Source of the DNA: SZUA-430 sp964638635
GTDB lineage: Bacteria > Pseudomonadota > Alphaproteobacteria > Micropepsales > Micropepsaceae
Assembly (NCBI GenBank): GCA_964638635.1
Contig: CAZXAQ010000018.1
Location: 1 to 56,814 of the forward strand
Direction: 5' to 3'
Length of the DNA: 56,814 bases
In this document: in pieces, positions 17,302-24,640 of the stretch
Position numbering within the stretch: the first letter of the stretch is position 1
Layout of the letters: the number at the start of each line of letters is the position of its first letter
Notes under the pieces: model-generated
Seen by the model: only the letters and a program-made list of their open reading frames with translations
What the model was told of the DNA's origin: nothing
The model's database searches: none
Made by a program: the position numbers and the translations under genes

Positions 17302-18106
17302 GGTCGACGAGTTCGACTTGATCGGGCGCGATGCTCTGGCCGAAGAAGCCGCTGCCGACGCGGGCGAAGCGCTCCGGCGCGTCGGTGCCCATGAACGTCG
17401 GCGGTTTCGGTCCGCTGGCGCGGCGCAAGGCGCGGGTGTCCAGCAGGGTTTCGACCTCGCGGGCCGTTGTCGCGGCACTATCGACGAGCGTTACATGGCT
17501 TCCGACGGCTTTGGCGATCGGATCGACGAGCACGGGGAAGTGCGTGCAGCCGAGCACCAGTGTGTCGGGGCGTTCGGGGCTCGCGAACAGATCGTGCAGG
17601 TAGCGTTCCGCGGCGCGCTCGGGCACGTCGCCGTTGGTCCAGCCTTCTTCGGCCAATGCCACGAAGAGCGGGCAGGCGCGCTGCACGACTTTGGCGTCGG
17701 GTTTCAGCGCGTGGATCGCGCGCACATAGGCGCCGCCTTTGACGGTGCCTTCGGTGGCGATGACGGCGATCGGGCCGCCTTTGCTGGCGGCGACGGCGGC
17801 GCGGGCGCCGGGCTCGACGACGCCCAGGACGGGCACGGGTGCGTAGGCCGCAGTCAGCATCGGTAAGGCGACGGCGGAGGCGGTGTTGCAAGCAACGACG
17901 ATCAGCTTCGGCTGAAAGCGCATCAACGCGCGCGTTGCCTGCACGGCGTAACGGGTCACGGTCTCCGCGCTCTTCGTGCCGTACGGCAGGCGCGCCGTGT
18001 CGCCGAGGTAGACGAGATGCTCGTTGGGCAAGCGCTTGGCGATCGCGGACGCGACCGTCAGGCCGCCGACGCCGGAGTCGAAGATCGCGATCGGGGCGTC
18101 GTTCAT
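17291..18106 (-). CDS. murI: Glutamate racemase
   Basis: This 271-residue cofactor-independent racemase supplies D-glutamate for peptidoglycan. The two catalytic cysteines are in ACNTAS (with VVACNTASA) and LGCTHFP. The N-terminal IFDSGVGGLTV and PYGTKS motifs are intact. The ATG at 18104-18106 overlaps the preceding gene's stop (ATGA), so it is the third gene of a dapE-membrane protein-murI operon, a group that links diaminopimelate and D-Glu supply for the cell wall. Confidence 0.95.
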   Translation of the reverse strand: MNDAPIAIFDSGVGGLTVASAIAKRLPNEHLVYLGDTARLPYGTKSAETVTRYAVQATRALMRFQPKLIVVACNTASAVALPMLTAAYAPVPVLGVVEPGARAAVAASKGGPIAVIATEGTVKGGAYVRAIHALKPDAKVVQRACPLFVALAEEGWTNGDVPERAAERYLHDLFASPERPDTLVLGCTHFPVLVDPIAKAVGSHVTLVDSAATTAREVETLLDTRALRRASGPKPPTFMGTDAPERFARVGSGFFGQSIAPDQVELVDLTP

Positions 18107-18732
18107 TGCGCGGCCGGCAGCCAGATTCGAGCTGCGAACGGGATCACCAGGAACCAGAAATACGACTGCAGCACGAGGCCCAAGAGCGCGCTGCTTGCCG
18201 CGGGGCTCCAGCCCGCGTCGAGCGCGGTCTCGGCGGTGTAGTAGCGATAATAGAGCGCGAAGAGGATCGTGATCAGGTAGAGGCCCGCGGCGTCGTCCGC
18301 GGCGACGAGCCCCGCGGCAAAGAGCAGAAACGGCGCCAAATTGAACAAGTAGACGACGACCGTGCCCCAATTGTGCGCGATGATGAGCGGCGCGTAGCGA
18401 TGCGTCAGGCCCAGAAAACGCAGGACATAGATCATCACGATCGGAAAGATCATCCACTGGATGCAGAGCGCGACGGTCGAGAAGATGGCGTCGCCGAGCC
18501 CATAGACTTGGTCGATGACGGGCTTGCCTTCCTTCGCGCGTTCGATGATCACGACTTGTGTTGCGAGCAGGTCCTGGATGAGATTCATCGGGATGATGAC
18601 GAGCAACGCGGCGAACGAGCGGTAGAAACCCTCGACCGTCAGGTCGAACTTGTCCCAAGCCCGCCGGTCGCGCAGGACCAGCCCAAACGCAGCGTCGACG
18701 GCGCGGTTGACGTAGGCGAGATCGACGCTCAC
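18103..18732 (-). CDS. Hypothetical multi-pass membrane protein in the dapE-murI operon
   Basis: This 209-residue protein has about five hydrophobic segments (for example AALLVIIPMNLIQ, WMIFPIVMIYVLRFLGL, NWGTVVVYLFNLAPFLLFAAG, YLITILFALYYRYY). I do not recognise a named family. The GTG start overlaps the dapE stop (GTGA) and the stop overlaps the murI start (ATGA), so it is translated in lockstep with two wall-precursor genes. That placement suggests, but does not show, an envelope role. Confidence 0.75.
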   Translation of the reverse strand: MSVDLAYVNRAVDAAFGLVLRDRRAWDKFDLTVEGFYRSFAALLVIIPMNLIQDLLATQVVIIERAKEGKPVIDQVYGLGDAIFSTVALCIQWMIFPIVMIYVLRFLGLTHRYAPLIIAHNWGTVVVYLFNLAPFLLFAAGLVAADDAAGLYLITILFALYYRYYTAETALDAGWSPAASSALLGLVLQSYFWFLVIPFAARIWLPAAQ

Positions 18733-19907
18733 GCAGCACCTTCGAAGTAAGCGGTCACGATGGCCTCGTAGATCTTGGTCAGGCGTTCGAGGTCGGCGAG
18801 GCGCACGCACTCGTCGGTTTTGTGCATCGTCGTGCCGGCGAGGCCGATTTCGGCGACGGGGCAGTGGTGGTGGATGAAACGGGCGTCGGACGTGCCGCCG
18901 GTCGTCGAGAAGTTCGGCCGGTCGCCGGTCGCGCCGGTGATTGCGCGGTCGAGCAGCGCGGTGAAGGTGCCTTGTTGAGTCAAGAACGGGTGGGCGCCGC
19001 GAACGAATTTGAGCTCGTGCGTGAGGTTCAACGGCTTCAGCGCTGCGTCGCATTCGCCGGTGATCCAGCGCTCCAGGTCTTCGGCGTTTTGCTCGGTGTT
19101 GAAGCGGATGTTGAACGTGGCGCGAGCAGCGGCCGGGATCACGTTCGTCGCAGGATTGCCGACATCGACGGTGGTGACTTCCAAATTCGACGGCTGAAAG
19201 TCCTTTGTGCCGGTATCGAGTTTGCGCGCGGTGATGCGCGCGAGCGCGGCGACGAGGCCCGGGATCGGGTTCTTCGCGCGGTCGGGATAGCCGACATGGC
19301 CTTGCACGCCTTTCACCGTCAGGTAGCCGGTCAGGCTGCCGCGGCGGCCGATCTTGACCGTGTCGCCGGCGGTGAACTCCGCCGTCGGTTCGCCGACGAT
19401 GCAGTGGTCGATGCGTTCGCCGTTCGCCTTCATCCACTCGAGGACGCGCACGGTGCCGTCGACGGCGGGGCCTTCTTCGTCGCCGGTGATGAGCAAGCTG
19501 ATCGAGCCTTTGTTGCCGTGGCGCTCAGCCGTGCGCGCGACGGCGGCGACGAACGCTGCGATCGCGCTCTTCATGTCGGCGGCGCCGCGGCCGAACAGCG
19601 TGCCGTCTTCAACCTTGGCTGCGAACGGATCGTGGCGCCAGATCGACGTGTCGCCGGGCGGCACGACGTCGGTGTGGCCGGCGAAGCAGAAGTTCGGGCT
19701 CGCGGTGCCGAGGCGCGCGTAGAGGTTCTCGATCTTCGGACCGCCGGTTGCGAAGGCGAGGCGCGTACACGTGAAGCCTAAGGCTGTCAGCGCACGCTCC
19801 AGCACGGCGAGCGCGCCGCCGTCTTCGGGGGTCACGCTACGGCAGCGGATGAGGTCTTGCGCCAAGGGCAGTGGGTCCGCCAAACGCGCGCGCACTTGTG
19901 TTTCCAT
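18729..19907 (-). CDS. dapE: Succinyl-diaminopimelate desuccinylase
   Basis: This 392-residue M20 zinc hydrolase makes LL-diaminopimelate for lysine and peptidoglycan. The metal/catalytic motifs GHTDVVPPGD, FGRGAADMKS, TGDEEGPA and GTTMHKTDEC are all present in order, with the lid/dimerisation domain at ~185-300. It works downstream of dapD (24638), which is in a separate minus-strand transcript here. It leads the operon with the membrane protein and murI. Confidence 0.95.
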   Translation of the reverse strand: METQVRARLADPLPLAQDLIRCRSVTPEDGGALAVLERALTALGFTCTRLAFATGGPKIENLYARLGTASPNFCFAGHTDVVPPGDTSIWRHDPFAAKVEDGTLFGRGAADMKSAIAAFVAAVARTAERHGNKGSISLLITGDEEGPAVDGTVRVLEWMKANGERIDHCIVGEPTAEFTAGDTVKIGRRGSLTGYLTVKGVQGHVGYPDRAKNPIPGLVAALARITARKLDTGTKDFQPSNLEVTTVDVGNPATNVIPAAARATFNIRFNTEQNAEDLERWITGECDAALKPLNLTHELKFVRGAHPFLTQQGTFTALLDRAITGATGDRPNFSTTGGTSDARFIHHHCPVAEIGLAGTTMHKTDECVRLADLERLTKIYEAIVTAYFEGAA

Positions 19908-19976
19908 GGGGGCGATTTAGAACCGGCAATCGACGAGGTCAATTGAACCACGGCCTGAGTTAACAGCGAGGAAGCC

Positions 19977-20852
19977 ATGGCAGGGCGGTTGGACGGAAAA
20001 GTGGCGGTCATTACGGGCGGTGCGTCTGGAATTGGCCGGGGGACCGTCGATTTGTTCGTGCGGGAGGGGGCGAAGGTCGTTGCCGCCGACATCCAGGACG
20101 ACAAGGGCGCGCGGCTGGAGGAGGAATTGGGCCGGGCCGTCCGCTACATCCGCTGCGACGTGACGCGCGAGGCCGATGTGAAGGCCGCGATCGATCTGGC
20201 GGTGAAGTCGTTCGGGCGGCTCGACTGCATGTTCAACAATGCGGGGTCACCGGGGGCGCTCGAGAACGCGGAAACGGTGACGGCGGAGAGTTTTGACGCC
20301 GTCATGCACTTGCACCTGCTGGCGGCGATGTTCGGCATGAAGCACGCGGTGCCGGTGATGCGGGCGCAAGGTGCGGGCTCGATCATCTCGACAGCGTCGA
20401 TCGCGGGGTTGCAGAACGGGTTCGGGCCGCTTCTCTATTCGGTCGCGAAGGCTTCGATCGTGCACATGACGAAGGTTGCGGCGGCGCAGCTTGGGCCGAT
20501 GAACATTCGGGTGAACTGCATTTGCCCGGGGCTGATCGCGACGCCGATTTTCGCGAAGGGCGTCGGCCTGGCGACGCAGGTGGCCGATCAAACGGTGACC
20601 GCGATCCAAAGTGTGATGAAGAACTCGCAGCCGATTCCGCGCGCCGGGTTGCCGGCGGATATTGCAGAGGCAGCGCTCTTTCTTGCGTCCGATGGTTCGG
20701 GGTTCGTAAACGGACATGCGCTGGTGGTCGACGGTGGCATCACGGTCGGGCCGACGGGTGCCGCGCAAGAACAGGTCTATGCGCCGTTCATGCAGGCGAT
20801 GGGGATCGATCCGGCGCTCCTCGAACAAATCAACGCGCCGGCGAAAGGGTAA
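19977..20852 (+). CDS. SDR family NAD(P)-dependent oxidoreductase
   Basis: This 291-residue classical short-chain dehydrogenase has the cofactor motif TGGASGIGRG, NNAGSPG, the catalytic Ser in ISTASIAG, and the YSVAK active-site pair (Tyr, Lys). The C-terminus carries about 30 extra residues beyond the usual 250. The acidic residue after strand 2 (AADIQDD) favours NAD over NADP. The ABM-type monooxygenase gene follows at 5 bases, so they likely form one transcript. The substrate is unknown. Confidence 0.88.
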   Translation: MAGRLDGKVAVITGGASGIGRGTVDLFVREGAKVVAADIQDDKGARLEEELGRAVRYIRCDVTREADVKAAIDLAVKSFGRLDCMFNNAGSPGALENAETVTAESFDAVMHLHLLAAMFGMKHAVPVMRAQGAGSIISTASIAGLQNGFGPLLYSVAKASIVHMTKVAAAQLGPMNIRVNCICPGLIATPIFAKGVGLATQVADQTVTAIQSVMKNSQPIPRAGLPADIAEAALFLASDGSGFVNGHALVVDGGITVGPTGAAQEQVYAPFMQAMGIDPALLEQINAPAKG

Positions 20853-20857
20853 GCGCG

Positions 20858-21157
20858 ATGATTATCGTGGCAGGCAGTGTGCGGGTCGATCCGGCGAAGC
20901 GGGAAGCTGCGCGCGCGATCATGGAGAAGACGATCACGGCGTCGCGGGCTGAGGACGGCTGCATCGACTATGCGTATTCGGTCGATGTGCTCGATCCCGG
21001 TTTGGTGCGCGTGTGGGAAGTCTGGCGCGACCGCGAGACGCTGCAGCGGCATTTCCAGATGCCGCACTTGGCCGAGTGGCGCGCGGCATGGCCGACGTTC
21101 GGGATCACCGACCGGAAGCTTGCGATCTATGACGTGAGCGGGTCTACGGCGCTCTGA
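20858..21157 (+). CDS. Antibiotic-biosynthesis-monooxygenase (ABM) domain protein
   Basis: This 99-residue single-domain protein of the dimeric alpha+beta barrel superfamily has the layout VAGSVRVDPAKREAARAIM, then SRAEDGCIDYAYSVD, then VWRDRETLQRHFQMPHL. Cofactor-free quinol monooxygenases such as YgiN share it. The His-rich HFQMPHL segment corresponds to the conserved His positions. Co-transcription with an SDR suggests quinone/polyketide-type redox chemistry, but that is inference only. Confidence 0.85.
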   Translation: MIIVAGSVRVDPAKREAARAIMEKTITASRAEDGCIDYAYSVDVLDPGLVRVWEVWRDRETLQRHFQMPHLAEWRAAWPTFGITDRKLAIYDVSGSTAL

Positions 21158-21166
21158 GGTTCCAAG

Positions 21167-21506
21167 AAATTTGAAAACGCCAAGAACGCCAAGCGGCTCA
21201 TGTCAATTGGCGGCGATGGTGCGATAGCGAGGCTGCAAAGAGCGTTTCACGCGAAGCCGCGAAGAGGGAAGAAGCGCCTCACACAATGGGACAATGAAAC
21301 AATGATGTGAGAACCTCTCTTGCGCCGAAGGCGCAGAACTGCCGTTCGATTGGCGCTGCGCGCCGAAGAGACCCGCCATTGTTTCATTGTCCCATTGTGT
21401 GAGGACATTCTTCTTCGCGGCTTCGCGAGACAACCTTGCTGCTTCGCCTCCGCGCAAGCGCCGCATGTTGGCATGAGCCGCTTGGCGTTCTTGGCGTTTC
21501 AAATTT
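21167..21506. repeat. 340-bp nested inverted repeat
   Basis: Outer arms 21167-21202 and 21472-21506 are complementary except for one extra base. Inner arms 21251-21304 and 21377-21427 pair over GCGAAGCCGCGAAGA and again over 27 bases ending ACAATGGGACAATGAAACAATG, which is a thrice-repeated ACAATG word at 8-base spacing. The outer arm contains AACGCCAAG twice in tandem. A small perfect hairpin (TGCGCC GAA GGCGCA, 21321-21335) is at the apex. No gene lies inside. The right arm runs into the last codons of cinA. It fills the convergent gap between the ABM gene and cinA. Confidence 0.85.
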
Positions 21507-21999
21507 TAGGTGGCGGGGCCTGCTCCAGCGCGGTGACCAGCAACGCCAGCGCGCTGTCCGCGAACCAGTTCATATTCGTCCAACGGTCGTCCGTGCCGGT
21601 GCGTAGCGTGCGCACCAGCGGGATCGGGCCCGACACGGCGAAGCAGGTGTGGCCGGCGGGATCGCCGTAGCCGTTGCCGGTGGGACCTGCGGCGCCGGTT
21701 TCGGCGAGGCCCCATTCGACGCGGTGTTTGGTGCGGATCGTGTCCGCCAGGAAGGCCGCGTAGGGTTCGCTGGACGAACGCATGCCGCCCAAGCTTTCGC
21801 GTTCGAGATTGAGCAGGCCTTTGAAGGCGCGCGCCGAGTAGATGACGCCGCCGCCTGCGTAGTAGGCGGAGGCGCCGGGCACGGCGAGCAATGCGGCGGA
21901 GATCAGGCCGCCGGCGGAGGACTCGGCGATGGCGATGCGCTCTTTGCGGGCGATCAGCAGGGCGGCGGCTTTGGCGGCGGGGATGCGTGGGTCGTGCAT
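21499..21999 (-). CDS. CinA C-terminal domain (NMN amidohydrolase) family protein
   Basis: This 166-residue protein consists only of the CinA C-terminal (PncC) domain. The core ESSAGGLISAALLAVPGAS, YYAGGGVIYSARAF and the phosphate loop ETGAAGPTGNGYGDPAG are recognisable. PncC deamidates nicotinamide mononucleotide. A longer start seven codons upstream exists but would overlap the sterol reductase gene. The ATG at 21999 has a purine-rich GAGAGAG upstream. The final codons lie inside the right arm of the adjacent inverted repeat. Confidence 0.82.
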   Translation of the reverse strand: MHDPRIPAAKAAALLIARKERIAIAESSAGGLISAALLAVPGASAYYAGGGVIYSARAFKGLLNLERESLGGMRSSSEPYAAFLADTIRTKHRVEWGLAETGAAGPTGNGYGDPAGHTCFAVSGPIPLVRTLRTGTDDRWTNMNWFADSALALLVTALEQAPPPKI

Positions 22000-22009
22000 G
22001 TCGGCTCTC

Positions 22010-23086
22010 TCAGTACACACCGGGGATGATGCGATAGGGGACGCGTTTGACGTAGGCGGCCCACAGCGGGCCGTATTTTTCGGCGCAGCGGCGGTCGTCG
22101 TCGATTTGGCGGGGGACGAGGAGGGCGACGTAGTAGAGCGGGTAGAGCCAGGGTCCGATGTGGCTGGGGTAACCCAATGCCAGTGCGAGGCCGGTCGCCA
22201 TCAGGAATTCGCCCAGGTAGTTGATGTGGCGGGACGCTCCCCAAAAACCGTTGACGAGGAGTTTGTGTTTGCCGTCGGTCAAGGCCTCCGGCGCGATCCC
22301 GAGAAACGTCGCCGTGGGGTCGCGTTTGAATGTGTACTTTTGCATGTTCGCGCCGCGGGCGAGCGACCAGCCCGCGAAGAAGAGGACGGCGGCGGCTATG
22401 AGCATTGCTGTCGGCGTGTGCGGATTCGGTAGGTCGGCGGTCGTCCAGAGACCGACGGCGTAGAAGTAGGGGTAGAACAGCAGGCAACCCCAGCCGAGCT
22501 TGAAGCCCATGCGTTCGGCGAAGAAGTCGTACGTGTAGAGGTGCACGCGCTCGAAGAAGAGGTACTCGACCAGGAAGAACGTGAACAGCGCGGCATAGAG
22601 TGCGACGCCGGGTGAGGGATCGCCGGGGTAGGTTAGATAGTGGTGGGCTGCGAACGAATAGACGTTGAGGCCCAGCATCGTGGCGCCGACCATGTAGAGC
22701 CACATTTTTGCGTCGATGCGTCCACCCAGCCATTGCGGGTTTGGGGCGCGGCCGAGGAAGAGATCGGTCAGCAGGCTCTTTCCGGTGGAGGGTTCGGGTA
22801 GGACGACGGCCGCCGTGAAGATGAGGCCGAAGACACAGGCGCCAGCCAAGCCTTCCCAGCGTGTCGTCCAGAAGAAGTCCCACGCGAGCCAGCCTTGCGA
22901 GCACGCGAACGCCCAGAGGCCGATCGTGAGGGCGAAGACGATGACGCCGTTCAGGCGATAGCGGAGGGGTTTTCCGGTCGCCGGGTCGATCACGTAGCCG
23001 TCGACGGTTCGCGCGTGCACGACGAGATGCAGAAGCGTGATCAGCGCGTACACGGCAAGCGGCGCGAAGAAACCGGTGAGCGTCAT
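22010..23086 (-). CDS. ERG4/ERG24 family sterol reductase-like membrane protein
   Basis: This 358-residue polytopic membrane protein has about eight to ten hydrophobic segments. The family motifs are clear: LTDLFLGRAPNP, LLVNGFWGASRHINYLGEF (cf. the LLxSGWWGxxRHxNYxGD signature) and the C-terminal DDRRCAEKYGPLWAAYVKRV followed by PYRIIPGVY. Eukaryotic members reduce C14 or C24(28)/C7 double bonds of sterols with NADPH. Bacterial copies are known in a few lineages such as Coxiella, usually without a full sterol pathway. No other sterol gene is seen here. The SDR gene upstream overlaps it by four bases (ATGA), so they are co-expressed. Confidence 0.88.
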   Translation of the reverse strand: MTLTGFFAPLAVYALITLLHLVVHARTVDGYVIDPATGKPLRYRLNGVIVFALTIGLWAFACSQGWLAWDFFWTTRWEGLAGACVFGLIFTAAVVLPEPSTGKSLLTDLFLGRAPNPQWLGGRIDAKMWLYMVGATMLGLNVYSFAAHHYLTYPGDPSPGVALYAALFTFFLVEYLFFERVHLYTYDFFAERMGFKLGWGCLLFYPYFYAVGLWTTADLPNPHTPTAMLIAAAVLFFAGWSLARGANMQKYTFKRDPTATFLGIAPEALTDGKHKLLVNGFWGASRHINYLGEFLMATGLALALGYPSHIGPWLYPLYYVALLVPRQIDDDRRCAEKYGPLWAAYVKRVPYRIIPGVY

Positions 23087-23868
23087 GAGAGGTCCTTCGT
23101 CGAGCGGGCGAAGATGTCGATGGCGGTGCGGCGCGGCAGAAGGCGTCCGAGCGCGAACCGGGCGATGCGATTGACGGTACCGGGGACGACGACCGGGCCG
23201 TGGCCCAGCGCGTCGAGCGTGCGGTTCGCGACCTCTGCGGCGTCGAGTGTCCCGGGGGCGTCTTTGGTTGCCGCTTTCGCGTAGCCCGGCGTGCGGATGG
23301 CGCCCGCGCTCGAGACGACGACATCGACGCCGTGCGGTTTGAGTTCGGCCCAGAGCCCTTCGCCGAGCACGATGTTGAACGCTTTCGACGCTGCGTAAGT
23401 CGCAATGCGCGGCGCTCCTTGGTAGCCCGCGAGCGAAGACATCAGGACGATGCCGCCGCTGCGGCGGGCGATCATCTTGGGTGCGAGCGTGCGGGCAAAG
23501 ATCAGGGGCGCGCGGATGTTCACGTCGATCACGCGGGTGAGGTCGTCGACCGGCCTGCTTACAAGTTCGCCGATTGGCGCGTGGGCGGCGTTGTAGACGG
23601 CGAGGCCGATGTCGAGATTTTTCGTGAGTGCTTCGAGAGCCGAGGGTAGATCGGGGCGCGCGAGGTCGAAAGTCTCGGTGCGGATTTCAACGGTTGTGGC
23701 TTTGCGCAGGTCTTCGGCCACACGCGCGAGGTGGTCCGCCCGGCGCGCCAGAAGCAGCAGATTGAGCCCCCGCGCGGCCAGCGCCGCCGCAAAGGCGGCG
23801 CCGAGGCCCTCGGACGCACCCGCGACGATGCCCCAAGGGCCGTATTTGCCGGCAAAGGCTGATGTCAT
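23083..23868 (-). CDS. SDR family oxidoreductase coupled to the sterol reductase
   Basis: This 261-residue short-chain dehydrogenase has GASEGLG at the nucleotide site, YNAAHAP, the Ser in LMSSLAGYQG and the YAASKAF active site. The layout with a C-terminal extension (RLLPRRTAIDIF) resembles the DltE/17-beta-hydroxysteroid dehydrogenase-12-like branch. Its ATG is at 23868, and longer in-frame upstream sequence belongs to another frame's gene region. Given the sterol reductase directly downstream, a steroid or isoprenoid substrate is plausible but unproven. Confidence 0.85.
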   Translation of the reverse strand: MTSAFAGKYGPWGIVAGASEGLGAAFAAALAARGLNLLLLARRADHLARVAEDLRKATTVEIRTETFDLARPDLPSALEALTKNLDIGLAVYNAAHAPIGELVSRPVDDLTRVIDVNIRAPLIFARTLAPKMIARRSGGIVLMSSLAGYQGAPRIATYAASKAFNIVLGEGLWAELKPHGVDVVVSSAGAIRTPGYAKAATKDAPGTLDAAEVANRTLDALGHGPVVVPGTVNRIARFALGRLLPRRTAIDIFARSTKDLS

Positions 23869-23944
23869 TGTCCTTTGGTTCTTTGCAGATGCGTTCGCCC
23901 GGCGCAACGGTACAATGCGGCGAACCCTTTCGGTCATTGGTTGG

Positions 23945-24220
23945 ATGCAGTTCACCAAACGCCTTCGCGAACCAATCATGCGCGGCGAGGTCACGTGCAG
24001 CGTCCGCATCTGGCAAAGCCCGCGCGTCAAAGTGGGTGGCCGGTATCGCCTGGGGTCCGGCACCGTCACTGTGACCTCCATCCGGCAGATACAGCTTGGC
24101 GACATCACGCCCGCGCTTGCGCGCAGGTCCGGGTTCGCAGGTGTCGTGGATTTGCTGAAGGTGGCCAAGCACGGGGCGGGGGAGAAGGTGTATCTGGTGG
24201 CGTTCGTCTACTCAGAATAG
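23945..24220 (+). CDS. ASCH-domain protein
   Basis: This 91-residue small beta-barrel protein shows the ASCH pattern FTKRLREPIMRGEVTCSVRIW, then KVGGRYRLGSG, then a TVTSIRQIQLGDIT strand pair. ASCH domains are RNA-binding-like (PUA-related), and some act as N4-acetylcytidine amidohydrolases. The start ATG 23945 is the most family-like; no strong ribosome site is visible. Its stop codon forms the first bases of the inverted repeat that follows. Confidence 0.7.
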   Translation: MQFTKRLREPIMRGEVTCSVRIWQSPRVKVGGRYRLGSGTVTVTSIRQIQLGDITPALARRSGFAGVVDLLKVAKHGAGEKVYLVAFVYSE

Positions 24221-24320
24221 TCTGGGAGCGCGGGCGTCCCGCCCGCTCTTTCTGAATCTCCGCGGGCGGCGCGTTTGAGGCGTGGGCAAAGAGCGGGCGG
24301 GACGCCCGCGCTCCCAGACT
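24219..24320. repeat. Perfect 33-bp inverted repeat
   Basis: Arm 24219-24251 (AGTCTGGGAGCGCGGGCGTC onward) is the exact reverse complement of 24288-24320, with a 36-nt loop. The arms contain a nested GCGGGCG/CGCCCGC palindrome. It begins in the stop codon of the ASCH gene. A T-rich stretch (CTTTTGACTTTTG) follows the right arm, consistent with termination in the plus direction. Confidence 0.9.
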
Positions 24321-24371
24321 GCGCTTTTGACTTTTGTCGCTTAGTGTGATATATTTCAGACTTATTTTTTA

Positions 24372-24640
24372 CTGTTACAGCGTGCGCATAGAGGTGTTAC
24401 GAAGTAACGGCGATGTAACAGCCGTGTAACGGGATTTTTGGCGGACGGCTGCGGTTGTAACGGTGTAACGGCAGAATTGAACTTGTTTTGGTGCAGTTCG
24501 CACGGCGGCACCCGCTACGGTCCGTGCGTTGAGGCCGCTACAAGTAGCGGCGCGGTAGCGGGTGTGTAGCGCGGTTTTTGGCTCAAGACTGCGGATGTAG
24601 CGGTGTAGCGGCAGAATCAAACATGTTTTCGTGCAGTTCA
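24372..24640. repeat. 140-bp tandem repeat with seven concertedly changed words
   Basis: Two adjacent copies (about 24372-24500 and 24512-24640) align at an offset of 140 bases. Copy 1 has seven words: GTTAC at 24374 and 24396; GTAAC at 24404, 24415, 24426, 24457 and 24465. In copy 2 every one is GCTAC (24514, 24537) or GTAGC (24544, 24555, 24566, 24597, 24605). Flanking segments, for example GGCAGAAT and GTGCAGTTC, are conserved. GTTAC-GAA-GTAAC and GCTAC-AA-GTAGC can each form a hairpin. The second copy ends exactly in the dapD stop codon. No coding potential is recognised. Confidence 0.9.

Noticed and set aside
21167..21506. Insertion sequence or MITE
   Set aside because: No transposase, no clear target-site duplication, and the arms nest and reach a coding end; kept as an unclassified repeat.
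24219..24640. CRISPR array
   Set aside because: There are only two 140-bp copies and inverted arms, no 25-40-bp direct repeats with unique spacers, and no cas genes.
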